From Pseudochryseolinea flava (GTDB taxonomy: Bacteria > Bacteroidota > Bacteroidia > Cytophagales > Cyclobacteriaceae): a stretch of DNA of 64,000 nucleotides. A program made the translations under genes and the position numbers. Where the stretch lies: NCBI RefSeq assembly GCF_003286915.1, contig NZ_QMFY01000017.1:51089-115088 (forward strand), in the 5' to 3' direction. Under the pieces are notes generated by a model that saw only the letters and a program-made list of their open reading frames with translations, had not been told where the DNA came from and searched no databases. Numbering within the stretch: position 1 is the stretch's first letter; every line of letters begins with the position of its first letter. This document shows positions 1 to 8,470 of this stretch, in pieces.

Positions 1-2
1 TG

Positions 3-1040
3 ATTACGGTCGGTTTGTTTAATACCTCCCTGGCGCAGGTAGAAGCGACGCAAACTATTTTCAACCGCGATGTCTTACTCGCAAGTAAAACTGCTTCGAA
101 AGTGAGAATTCAAGCAGAGCAAAGTGTAGTGAGCACCAAAATAGAAGTAGTCGTATCAGTGACGAAAGCATTCTATGGATTGTTGGCCACCGCGCAGCAA
201 ATCAAAGTGAATGAAGAGTCGATTGTACGTCTTAAGCAAAGTTTAAAGGATGCCTATTCGCGTTACCAAACCGGCGTTGCCGATAAAACGGATTACAAAC
301 GCGCGACAATCCTACTTCATAATTCTGAAGCTTCACTCAAGACAACACAAGAACGACTGGTGTATGAGCAGCAGTATCTCAAAGCCTTAATTGGCTACCC
401 TGCAGATAAGACGTTCACGCTGCAATATGATACTGCGCAAATGGAAAGTGAGATCAATATTGATACGCTTCAGCAGTTGAACTACGCGCAGCATATTGAT
501 TACAAGATCATGTTTACACAACGCGAGCTTCAGAAAGCTAATGTGCGCTATAGTCAATGGGCTTTCCTACCATCGGCTAGCGCATTCGGTGCCTACAATT
601 TGAACTATCTCAATGATAACTTAGGAGAACTTTATAATACAAGTTACCCCAACTCATTTGTAGGAGCGAAATTGACGTTGCCAATTTTTCAAGGTGGCAA
701 ACGAGTCGCGAAGATCAAAGAGCAAAAGCTCACGTTAAGAAGGGTAGACGTGGGACTTGAAAATCTACAGAACACGCTCGATGCAACCTACACGAAGGCT
801 TTAACAGATTACAAAAGCAATTTGAAAACCTATGTCGTCCAAAAAGAAAATGTCGTGCTCGCACAAGAGGTTTACGATGTGATCAATCTTCAATATCGCA
901 ATGGTGTGAGAACCTACTTAGATGTAACTGTTGCGGAAACAGATCTTCGTACAGCGCGTATCAATTATTTCAATGCGCTGAACTTAGTGCTGACAAGCAA
1001 GATGGATGTGCTTCGTGCGCTTGGACAAATCAATTATTAA
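3..1040 (+). CDS. TolC-like outer membrane efflux protein (5' end outside window)
   Basis: Outer-membrane channel subunit of a tripartite RND pump, linking the periplasm to the outside. The reading frame is open to the left edge, so the N-terminus, signal peptide and first part of the first helical repeat are missing; at least 346 residues remain. The visible part has the alternating long amphipathic helices and short strands of the outer membrane efflux protein fold, including a YxTGVADKxDYKRA stretch and, in the second half, the matching YRNGVRTYLDVTVAETDLRTA stretch near residues 300-320. It ends in a helical stretch with ALGQINY at the C-terminus. It lies 23 bp upstream of the adaptor gene, so it is probably the first gene of the pump operon. 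The assignment to the family is firm; the substrate is unknown. Confidence 0.9.
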   Translation: MTVGLFNTSLAQVEATQTIFNRDVLLASKTASKVRIQAEQSVVSTKIEVVVSVTKAFYGLLATAQQIKVNEESIVRLKQSLKDAYSRYQTGVADKTDYKRATILLHNSEASLKTTQERLVYEQQYLKALIGYPADKTFTLQYDTAQMESEINIDTLQQLNYAQHIDYKIMFTQRELQKANVRYSQWAFLPSASAFGAYNLNYLNDNLGELYNTSYPNSFVGAKLTLPIFQGGKRVAKIKEQKLTLRRVDVGLENLQNTLDATYTKALTDYKSNLKTYVVQKENVVLAQEVYDVINLQYRNGVRTYLDVTVAETDLRTARINYFNALNLVLTSKMDVLRALGQINY

Positions 1041-1063
1041 TTATTTAGAAACAATACACATTT

Positions 1064-2206
1064 ATGTCATTGAAATATATCCCATCCGTTTTTTTAGCTG
1101 TGGCTGTAGCGATTGCCTTGGGCGCTTGTGGAGGAAAGCAACAAGGGATGCAAGCACCGCCACCGGTAAACGTGAGCGTACAAACTGTATCAACAGCCGA
1201 TGCTGCTTATTATGACGAGTATCCTGCTATCGTGCGCGGTGTACAAGAAGTAGAACTTCGCCCGCAAGTATCTGGATACATTACAGGAATTCATTTTACA
1301 GAAGGATCACAAGTAAAGAAAGGGCAGAAGCTCTATTCTATAGATCCACAGCAGTCTGAAGCATCGTATAGCCAGGCCGTTGCAGGGTTGGCGGTTCAAG
1401 AGGCAAACCTTGAGCGTGCAAAACGCGACGTAGAGCGTTATCGTGAGCTCGATAAGAAAGATGCGATCGCGAAACAGCAAGTTGACAACGCAGAAGCAAC
1501 TTATGCGGCGGCGGTAAAACAGGTTGAGGCGGCAAAAGCATCCGTGCGCGCTGTACAAACCAATGTGCGGTATACCACTATCGTTGCACCATTCGATGGT
1601 ACGATTGGCATTTCTGCGGTGCGTCTCGGGGCATCTGTTTCTCCAGGGCAAACCTTATTAAATACAATTTCTTCCGACGACCCAATCGCGGTTGATATCG
1701 TGATCGATCAAAAAGAGCTTTACCGTTTCTCAGATCTTCAGGCGAAAAACATGACGGTAAAGAATGATTCAACGTTCAAAGTCTCTTTCGGCGAATCGGT
1801 GTATCCGCACCCTGGCAAGATCAGCATCATTGATCGTGCTGTCGATCCACAGACAGGTACAATCAAGGTAAGACTTACATTCTCAAATCCTGACCGCGTG
1901 TTACGGTCCGGTATGAGTGGAACCTTGATCGTGGAATCGAAGGTGAGCAAATCGGTTGTGATTCCGTATAAAGCCATTAACGAGCAGCTTGGAGAGTTCT
2001 TTGTATACGTTGCCGATAGCGCGAAAGCAACGCAAGTGAAAGTGAAGTTAGGAAAAGCTGTCGGTAAGAATATCATCATCAAAGAAGGACTCTCAGAAGG
2101 TGATGTAATCATTACAGAGGGAATTCAAAATCTTCGTGAGGGAACGCCCATCAATATTGCGGCTCCAAATGCAAGTGCTCCAGCTCCTGTAGCGAACAAA
2201 AAATAG
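1064..2206 (+). CDS. RND efflux periplasmic adaptor subunit (AcrA/MexA type), lipoprotein
   Basis: Membrane fusion protein that couples the inner-membrane RND pump to the TolC-like channel. It has 380 residues, the usual size. A signal sequence ends in a lipobox with Cys22 (ALGAC), so it is probably a lipid-anchored adaptor. The order is: N-terminal beta-barrel and lipoyl half (VELRPQVSGYITGIHFTEGSQVKKGQ), an Ala/Glu-rich coiled-coil hairpin at about 95-165, the second lipoyl half (TTIVAPFDGTIG), then beta-barrel and membrane-proximal domains. A Pro/Ala-rich tail closes the protein. The gene sits between the channel gene (23 bp) and the pump gene (28 bp), which supports one operon. Family assignment is secure; the cargo is not determined. 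Confidence 0.95.
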   Translation: MSLKYIPSVFLAVAVAIALGACGGKQQGMQAPPPVNVSVQTVSTADAAYYDEYPAIVRGVQEVELRPQVSGYITGIHFTEGSQVKKGQKLYSIDPQQSEASYSQAVAGLAVQEANLERAKRDVERYRELDKKDAIAKQQVDNAEATYAAAVKQVEAAKASVRAVQTNVRYTTIVAPFDGTIGISAVRLGASVSPGQTLLNTISSDDPIAVDIVIDQKELYRFSDLQAKNMTVKNDSTFKVSFGESVYPHPGKISIIDRAVDPQTGTIKVRLTFSNPDRVLRSGMSGTLIVESKVSKSVVIPYKAINEQLGEFFVYVADSAKATQVKVKLGKAVGKNIIIKEGLSEGDVIITEGIQNLREGTPINIAAPNASAPAPVANKK

Positions 2207-2234
2207 TGAACAATTCCATATTTAATAGAAAGCA

Positions 2235-5200
2235 ATGATTGCAGATGTTTTTATAAGAAGACCTGTCACGTCTATCGTTGTGTCGATTGTGATTGTGTTG
2301 GTCGGAGTGATCGCCATGAGCACACTGCCGATCTCACAGTATCCCGACATCACACCGCCAACGGTGAGCGTGCAAGGAACATACATTGGTGCGGATGCGC
2401 AAACCGTTGAACAAACAACGACGACGGCGATTGAAGCACAAGTCAACGGAACGCCAGGGATGTCGTACATGTCAAGTAACAGTACCGCCAGTGGTGTGAG
2501 TAGCATTACCGTGACATTCGATATTGGAACGGATATCAACATCGCCACGCTCGATGTACAAAACCGTGTGAGTGTTGCAGAACCATCGCTTCCTGAAATC
2601 GTAAAGCGGTTGGGGTTAACGGTGAGAAAGCGGAATCCAAGTATCTTTCTTGCGCTCGCATTGTACTCACCCAATGGAACGCACGATGCAACTTTCCTCG
2701 GAAACTATGCCAACATCTACTTGAAAGATGCGCTACTCCGCGTGAAGGGTGTAGGTGATATTGTGACGGTAGGTGATGATTTCGGTATGCGGATCTGGTT
2801 GAATCCGGAGAAGATGGCGAGTATGGGTATCTCGACGCAAGAAGTGAATGCGGCTTTAGCGGAACAGAACTTGCAGATTGCCGCGGGTTCCGTCGGTGGA
2901 AGTCCGCAACCTCGTTTACAAGCGTTTGAATATAACGTACTGACGAATAGCCGCATTAACCAAGTCGCAGATTTCGAGAACATTGTTGTGCGTACAAATC
3001 CAGCACAAGGCAACATGGTTTATCTGAAAGATATTGCACGCGTTGAATTAGCGAAGTTTAATTATGGTAACAACCCATTTGTTATGGGCAAGCCCTCTGC
3101 TTTTATGCTCTTGTATCTTGCTCCTGGCGCCAATGCCTTGGAGACAAACCAAGGTGTAACGAAAGCGCTTGGCGAATTAAAGCAAAGTTTTCCAAAGGAT
3201 TTAGATTATCTCGTGCCGCTGGAGACAACATCCGTAGTGGAAATTTCTATCGAAGAAGTGATTCACACATTGGTTGAAGCTCTTGCACTTGTGGTATTGG
3301 TAGTATTTTTATTCCTTCAAAACTGGCGTGCTACATTGATCCCTGTGTTGGCCATTCCGGTATCGTTGATCGGTACATTCATATTCTTCATACCGTTCGG
3401 ATTCACCATTAACACATTAACGCTATTTGCGTTCGTATTGGCGATTGGTATAGTGGTGGATGATGCGATTGTGGTAGTGGAGGCCATTCAACACAACATG
3501 GATCACTACAAGCTTTCCGCGAAAGAAGCGACAATCAGAGCGATGAAAGAAATTTCTGCGCCAGTAATTGCAATCGCATTGATTCTTGCGGCGGTGTTCG
3601 TTCCTGTAGGTTTTGTGCCTGGTATCGTTGGCAAACTTTATCAACAATTCGCGATCACAATCGCCGTGTCAGTAATGATTTCGGCGTTCGTTGCATTGTC
3701 GTTAACACCTGCATTGAGTATGCTCTTGCTGAAACCGCATGACGAAAACCGTAAGAAAAATTTCCTCGATAAGTTCTTCGATAAGTTCAACGGCTGGTTT
3801 GGCAAAGTGACAAATTCATATACCAAAGGCGTTGCAGGATGGATTAAAGCTACACCTTACGTATTGGTGATGATGGTGTGTCTCTTTGTTGGTTTGGGAT
3901 ATATGTTTAAGACGAAACCCACTGGTTTTATTCCGACAGAAGACGAGAAGCGCATGTATGTCTCTTATGAAATGCCCGAAGGCACTTCGATCAAGCGTAA
4001 TATTGAAATGCAACTTGAGATTCAAAAACGTATTCAGTCAATTCCTGCTGTTGGTGTTGTTGGGGGACTTGCTGGGTTGAATATTCTTACATTCTCAAAT
4101 AAATCGAACGTTGGCACTGTGTTCGTTAATCTCAAGCACTGGAATGACCGCGATCTTGAAACAGAAAGCGTAACCGCCGTAATGAAGGAGATTCAAATGC
4201 GTACAGCGGATATTAAGGAAGCCCGCATTCGTGCGATCGCTCCCCCTGCTATTCCTGGCTTAGGACAATCATCCGGATTTACATTTGAACTGCAGCAAAC
4301 AACGAGCACAGATAACATTAAGCAGTTTGAAGGTGTCATGCGTAAGTTTTTGGGAGCGGCAAATCAACGTCCCGAAATTGCTATGGCGTTTTCGTTCTTC
4401 TCGGCAACAACCCCAAGTTATCAAGTTGAACTCGATAAAGAGAAAGCGAAGAAGCTCGGTGTATCGGTGTCTGATGCTTACAGTACCTTGTCGACCTATT
4501 TAGGTAGTAGCTACATCAACGATTTTAATATCTACGGACGAAATTTCCGCGTGGTTTCTCAAGCGGATACTGCGTTCAGAAAAGATATCAATGATATTGG
4601 TCGATACTTCGTTCGTAACAGTACGGGCAACATGGTTCCGTTGAGTGCTTTGGTAACATCGAAACTAATCGAAACACCCGCTGTTGTTTCTCACTATAAT
4701 ATCTATCGTTCTGCTGAAATCATCGGCGAAGCAAAACCAGGGTATAGTAGCGGGCAAGCCATTGAAGCGTTGAAAGAAGTGGCTGCTCAGACCTTACCAG
4801 TAGGTTATGGCTACGAGTTCGGCGGTATGAGCCGTGAAGAGATCAAAGCCGGTAACAGTACTGGGTTGATATTTGCCGTCTCTGTCGTCTTCGTGTTCTT
4901 GTTCCTCGCTGCGTTGTATGAGAGCTGGTCGGTACCGTTCTCCGTATTGTTTGCCGTACCGATCGGTGCCTTCGGTTCAATCTTGACATTGACTTTATTA
5001 CCGAATCTGACGAACAATATTTACGCACAGATCGGGTTGATCACGTTAATTGGTCTCGCAGCAAAGAACGCGATTTTGATTGTCGAGTTTGCGAAAGAGC
5101 GTGTGGACAAAGGGATGGAAATTGTTCCGGCTACATTGGAAGCTGTTCAACTTCGTTTGCGTCCAATCATCATGACTTCGCTGGCATTCATTCTCGGTGT

Positions 5201-5393
5201 AATGCCGTTGGCATTCTCTGTTGGTGCTGGTGCTGAGGCTCGTAAGACAATCGGCTGGACTGTAGCCGGAGGCATGGTCGCAGCAAGTTCGCTTGCCATC
5301 TTCGTGGTACCGGTACTGTTTGTATTGATCACGAAAATAGCATATCGCAATAAGCCAAAGACTGTAGAGCCAGCTTATCCAGAAGAATCATAA
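2235..5393 (+). CDS. RND efflux transporter permease, HAE1 family (AcrB-like)
   Basis: Proton-driven inner-membrane pump of the hydrophobic/amphiphilic efflux family, at 1052 residues the standard length. The N-terminus (MIADVFIRRPVTSIV) and the PISQYPDITPP segment after TM1 are typical. The TM4 proton-relay pair is visible as Asp409-Asp410 in GIVVDDAIVVVEA, and the TM10 lysine as Lys944 in GLAAKNAILIVEFA. Two large periplasmic loops separate TM1/TM2 and TM7/TM8. It is the last gene of the pump operon, followed 28 bp later by a rho-independent terminator. The likely role is multidrug or lipid/solvent export with the two upstream partners; the exact substrate cannot be read from the sequence. 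Confidence 0.96.
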   Translation: MIADVFIRRPVTSIVVSIVIVLVGVIAMSTLPISQYPDITPPTVSVQGTYIGADAQTVEQTTTTAIEAQVNGTPGMSYMSSNSTASGVSSITVTFDIGTDINIATLDVQNRVSVAEPSLPEIVKRLGLTVRKRNPSIFLALALYSPNGTHDATFLGNYANIYLKDALLRVKGVGDIVTVGDDFGMRIWLNPEKMASMGISTQEVNAALAEQNLQIAAGSVGGSPQPRLQAFEYNVLTNSRINQVADFENIVVRTNPAQGNMVYLKDIARVELAKFNYGNNPFVMGKPSAFMLLYLAPGANALETNQGVTKALGELKQSFPKDLDYLVPLETTSVVEISIEEVIHTLVEALALVVLVVFLFLQNWRATLIPVLAIPVSLIGTFIFFIPFGFTINTLTLFAFVLAIGIVVDDAIVVVEAIQHNMDHYKLSAKEATIRAMKEISAPVIAIALILAAVFVPVGFVPGIVGKLYQQFAITIAVSVMISAFVALSLTPALSMLLLKPHDENRKKNFLDKFFDKFNGWFGKVTNSYTKGVAGWIKATPYVLVMMVCLFVGLGYMFKTKPTGFIPTEDEKRMYVSYEMPEGTSIKRNIEMQLEIQKRIQSIPAVGVVGGLAGLNILTFSNKSNVGTVFVNLKHWNDRDLETESVTAVMKEIQMRTADIKEARIRAIAPPAIPGLGQSSGFTFELQQTTSTDNIKQFEGVMRKFLGAANQRPEIAMAFSFFSATTPSYQVELDKEKAKKLGVSVSDAYSTLSTYLGSSYINDFNIYGRNFRVVSQADTAFRKDINDIGRYFVRNSTGNMVPLSALVTSKLIETPAVVSHYNIYRSAEIIGEAKPGYSSGQAIEALKEVAAQTLPVGYGYEFGGMSREEIKAGNSTGLIFAVSVVFVFLFLAALYESWSVPFSVLFAVPIGAFGSILTLTLLPNLTNNIYAQIGLITLIGLAAKNAILIVEFAKERVDKGMEIVPATLEAVQLRLRPIIMTSLAFILGVMPLAFSVGAGAEARKTIGWTVAGGMVAASSLAIFVVPVLFVLITKIAYRNKPKTVEPAYPEES

Positions 5394-5420
5394 AGATAGT
5401 TTTTAGGTTTACAGGTTAAA

Positions 5421-5449
5421 GCCCCGTCAATTTTTGATGGGGCTTTTTT
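5421..5449 (+). terminator. Rho-independent terminator of the efflux operon
   Basis: A 10-bp stem (GCCCCGTCAA / TTGATGGGGC, one G-U pair) with a short T loop is followed by a run of six T. It lies 28 bp after the pump stop codon. Confidence 0.88.
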
Positions 5450-5554
5450 ATGAACAGCATTTTGAATGGGAGTTTACTTCACGTGTTGGTCAGCAAATGA
5501 AAGAAATACAATTTGTGGCTTTCACACCAGGTGTAGGTAGGAGGAGCATTGACA

Positions 5555-5582
5555 TAAAAAAAGCACCTCAAGACAGGTGCTT
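5555..5582 (-). terminator. Rho-independent terminator of mqo
   Basis: Read on the minus strand, an 8-bp stem (AAGCACCT / AGGTGCTT) is followed by a run of T (5555-5562 on the plus strand is A). It lies just after the mqo stop codon. Confidence 0.85.
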
Positions 5583-5605
5583 CTGGATTCTCTGATCAAC
5601 TGAAA

Positions 5606-7117
5606 TTAATGATGTGTCAGCGTTGGAGTTTGTAATCCCAACACTTCGTTTGTCGTTGTTCTGACTTGGTCCAGCAAGTCCTCATTCTTCGATAACGACT
5701 GACCGAATGAGGGAATCATCTTTTTAAGTTTCGATTGCCATTCGGGAGAAGCCAAGTCTTTGCTGAAGCATTTCTCAAGAAGCGTTAACATGATTGATAC
5801 AGCAGTTGATGCTCCAGGGGAAGCGCCAAGCAACGCCGCTATCGACCCGTCTTTGGCTGCGATTACCTCTGTACCAAATTCCAATACGCCCACGTGCTCT
5901 TTATCTTTTTTGATTACTTGAACGCGCTGTCCTGCAATTTCTAATTTCCAGTCTTCGAGTTTTGCATCCGGTATAAAGTCGCGCAGTGCTTCCAAACGAT
6001 CCTCAGGGGATTGTCTAACCTGATTAATCAGATAACGTGTCAATGGAATATTATCCAAACCCGCAGCGATCATGGGTACCAGATTGTCATATTTAATAGA
6101 CTTGAAAAGATCGAGGTACGATCCTTCCTTCAAGAATTTCGTTGAAAAACCTGCATAAGGTCCGAAAAGCAATTCTTGCTCGTTGTTGATAATACGGGTG
6201 TCCAAATGCGGCACAGACATCGGCGGTGCACCAACAGATGCCTTGCCATAGACTTTCGCGTGATGACGCTTAATCACTTCGGGATTAACGCACTTCAACC
6301 ACTGACCGCTTACCGGGAATCCACCGTAGCCGCGCCCTTCTGGGATACCAGATTTTTCGAGCAGTCGAAGAGAACCACCTCCCGCACCGACAAATACAAA
6401 CTTGGCTTTTATTTTTCGTTTATCTCCTGTCGCGCGGTTCTTCACTTTCACGATCCAGGATCCGTCCTCGTTCTGTTTCAATTTTCTCACTTCGTGATTG
6501 AAGTGAAGTTGAACGTCGCTTTTCTTTTGTAAGCTACTAAACATGCTTTGCGTGAGCGATCCGAAATTAACATCTGTACCAATCTCCATGCGCGTCGCAG
6601 CAAGCATTTCTGAAGGTTTGCGATTTTCCATCATGAGTGGCATCCATTCGCGAAGAACATTATGGTCTTCGGAATACTGCATGTCGGCGAAGAGCGGATT
6701 CTTCTGCATCTTCTCAAACCGACTACGTAGGAATTTCACATTTTCCTCACCCCAAACGAAACTTAAGTGTGGAATGCGTGTGATAAAAGATGCAGGCACA
6801 TCAAGATGATGCTGTTGGATAAGATAGGCCCAAAATTGTTTTGAAACTTCGAATGATTCCGCAATTTTAATTGCTTTTGAGATGTCGATTGAACCGTCCT
6901 TACCTTGTGGTGTGTAATTCAATTCACAAAACGCCGCATGCCCTGTGCCGGCGTTGTTCCAGGCGTCTGAGCTTTCGGCTGCAGCGATGTCCAACCGCTC
7001 GAAAATTTGAACACTAAGATTAGGCTGAAGTTCTTTCAATAAAGCACCCAATGTGGCGCTCATTATGCCCGCACCGACTAGAAGTACGTCGGTCTCTGTT
7101 TTGCCTGCCTTTGTCAT
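5606..7117 (-). CDS. mqo: Malate:quinone oxidoreductase
   Basis: FAD-dependent peripheral membrane enzyme that oxidises L-malate to oxaloacetate and passes electrons to the quinone pool, serving as a TCA-cycle alternative to NAD malate dehydrogenase. It has 503 residues, normal for the family. The N-terminal dinucleotide-binding loop [13 protein letters not shown] is at about 12-24. The family segments [72 protein letters not shown] and [11 protein letters not shown] are all present, so the enzyme looks intact. It is a monocistronic gene with its own terminator, convergent with the efflux operon. I see no unusual residue. Confidence 0.97.
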   Translation of the reverse strand: MTKAGKTETDVLLVGAGIMSATLGALLKELQPNLSVQIFERLDIAAAESSDAWNNAGTGHAAFCELNYTPQGKDGSIDISKAIKIAESFEVSKQFWAYLIQQHHLDVPASFITRIPHLSFVWGEENVKFLRSRFEKMQKNPLFADMQYSEDHNVLREWMPLMMENRKPSEMLAATRMEIGTDVNFGSLTQSMFSSLQKKSDVQLHFNHEVRKLKQNEDGSWIVKVKNRATGDKRKIKAKFVFVGAGGGSLRLLEKSGIPEGRGYGGFPVSGQWLKCVNPEVIKRHHAKVYGKASVGAPPMSVPHLDTRIINNEQELLFGPYAGFSTKFLKEGSYLDLFKSIKYDNLVPMIAAGLDNIPLTRYLINQVRQSPEDRLEALRDFIPDAKLEDWKLEIAGQRVQVIKKDKEHVGVLEFGTEVIAAKDGSIAALLGASPGASTAVSIMLTLLEKCFSKDLASPEWQSKLKKMIPSFGQSLSKNEDLLDQVRTTTNEVLGLQTPTLTHH

Positions 7118-7459
7118 CGCTCTACGTAGTTAAAATCAAATACCAGCACCATCTGATATTCGAGGGCGAAAATAATAAAGGAATGTTTTTTTACAACGGA
7201 AATTTTCACTTCATGCAAGAGTGACAACGATTGCAATTTTACACCAGAAAAGAAAAAATGTTAGATGTAATTTACGTCGAGAATTCCGTCAAAAGTGATG
7301 TCATTTTCCGAACGTTAAGTAGGTGTCAGCGCATTACAATTCATGTTCGTAACCTCGCGCGCCGACAGTCAATATTGTGCGATGTGTCTTGTGCAACGTT
7401 TAACCCCCTGTAAGGAATGCAAGCCTTCGACTTTCGGTTTAAGCTTTTACTTTTGCACC
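7118..7459. other. Divergent intergenic region between mqo and the 7460 lipoprotein gene
   Basis: These 342 bases separate two divergent genes. I find no convincing gene; a 60-codon open frame at 7231-7413 has no family resemblance and odd composition. The only recognisable element is a promoter-like TAnnTTTG box at its right end, listed separately. Confidence 0.5.
7448..7455 (+). promoter_or_regulatory. Candidate Bacteroidota -7 box (TActTTTG)
   Basis: TACTTTTG matches the TAnnTTTG -7 consensus of Bacteroidota primary sigma promoters. It ends 4 bases before the ATG at 7460, so the transcript would be leaderless or nearly so. I see no TTG box at the expected -33 distance, which lowers the confidence. 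Confidence 0.35.
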
Positions 7460-8470
7460 ATGAATCTCTGGAAATTCCCGGGCGCGATCTACGTATTGCT
7501 GTTGCTAAGCACGGCATGCACCAAAGAGGCGCCCCCGCTAACGTCTTTTTATTACTGGAAGACAACTTTTGAACTGAATGACACCGAAGTAGCAACGCTG
7601 AAACAAAACAGCGTCTCGAAACTCTATGTACGTTACTTCGACGTTACCTTGATTAAAGGTGCACCTTTTCCTGTGCGTCCCATCGTTTTTAACGAACCTC
7701 CACCCGCAATTGAGATTGTTCCAGTTATCTATGTTCGAAACCAAGTCATGCTTAGCCCAACGGTAGGGGTACCGGATCTTGCAAAAAACATAGTCGACTA
7801 TATTGATCAGATCAATGCCAAAAACAATGTGTCCATTGAAGAAATACAAATTGATTGTGACTGGACGTTGAAAAGTAAAGATGTATTCCTCCGTTTTATT
7901 GATGCGTTGAAACAGCAAACAAAACATAGGCTGTCGGCAACGATCAGACTACACCAAGTAAAATATTTTGAAACGACGGGTGTTCCTGACGTTGATTACG
8001 GCGTTTTGATGTACTATAACATGGGGCACATTAATGCGGACGATTCTTCGAATTCCATTTATGATCGGAAGACTGCAAAACGATACCTGGCATCGTTGAA
8101 AAATTATCCCCTTCGATTGGATGTCGCATTACCCTTGTTCTCTTGGGGCATTCATTCACGCGACGGAAAAGTAATTGGACTTCTCAACCAATGGTCTCAT
8201 GAATCGATAGATTCGACAAAATTCAATAACCAAGGTGGCGATCTATACGTTGCAAAAGATAACTTTATTACGCTTGGAAATTTCTTTAGAAAAGGAGATT
8301 TCGTTAAGATTGAAGCTATAGATAAAGATCAGATCAGTGAAATGGCCGATGACATTGCGCGCAGTATTGCGAAGAAACCGCAGACCGTTATTTTTTATGA
8401 TCTTGATGAACCGCAATTAACCTACCATGACGATGAAGACCTCTTTGAAGAAATTACTCGTACTTTTTAG
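7460..8470 (+). CDS. Lipoprotein of unknown function, possible TIM-barrel glycosidase-like fold
   Basis: This is an exported lipoprotein of 336 residues with the lipobox LLSTAC (Cys20). The ATG at 7460 was chosen because it opens directly into the signal peptide; the longer upstream frame has no signal character. The body has alternating strand/helix segments, with EEIQIDCDWT near 131-136, YGVLMYYNMGHI, and LDVALPLFSWGIH. These resemble the barrel strands of glycoside-hydrolase-like families in which an acidic DxD-type strand end carries the active site. That is inference; no catalytic pair can be assigned with confidence. The next gene overlaps it by 38 bp, suggesting co-transcription and translational coupling. 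Confidence 0.72.
   Translation: MNLWKFPGAIYVLLLLSTACTKEAPPLTSFYYWKTTFELNDTEVATLKQNSVSKLYVRYFDVTLIKGAPFPVRPIVFNEPPPAIEIVPVIYVRNQVMLSPTVGVPDLAKNIVDYIDQINAKNNVSIEEIQIDCDWTLKSKDVFLRFIDALKQQTKHRLSATIRLHQVKYFETTGVPDVDYGVLMYYNMGHINADDSSNSIYDRKTAKRYLASLKNYPLRLDVALPLFSWGIHSRDGKVIGLLNQWSHESIDSTKFNNQGGDLYVAKDNFITLGNFFRKGDFVKIEAIDKDQISEMADDIARSIAKKPQTVIFYDLDEPQLTYHDDEDLFEEITRTF

Noticed and set aside
1307..2112. Long open frames antisense to the efflux adaptor gene
   Set aside because: Their codon usage and lack of domains show them to be mirror frames of a clearly coding gene; the same holds for other antisense frames in the window.
7231..7413. A 60-codon open frame in the mqo upstream region
   Set aside because: No family resemblance, no ribosome-binding site and a mixture of residues typical of chance frames.
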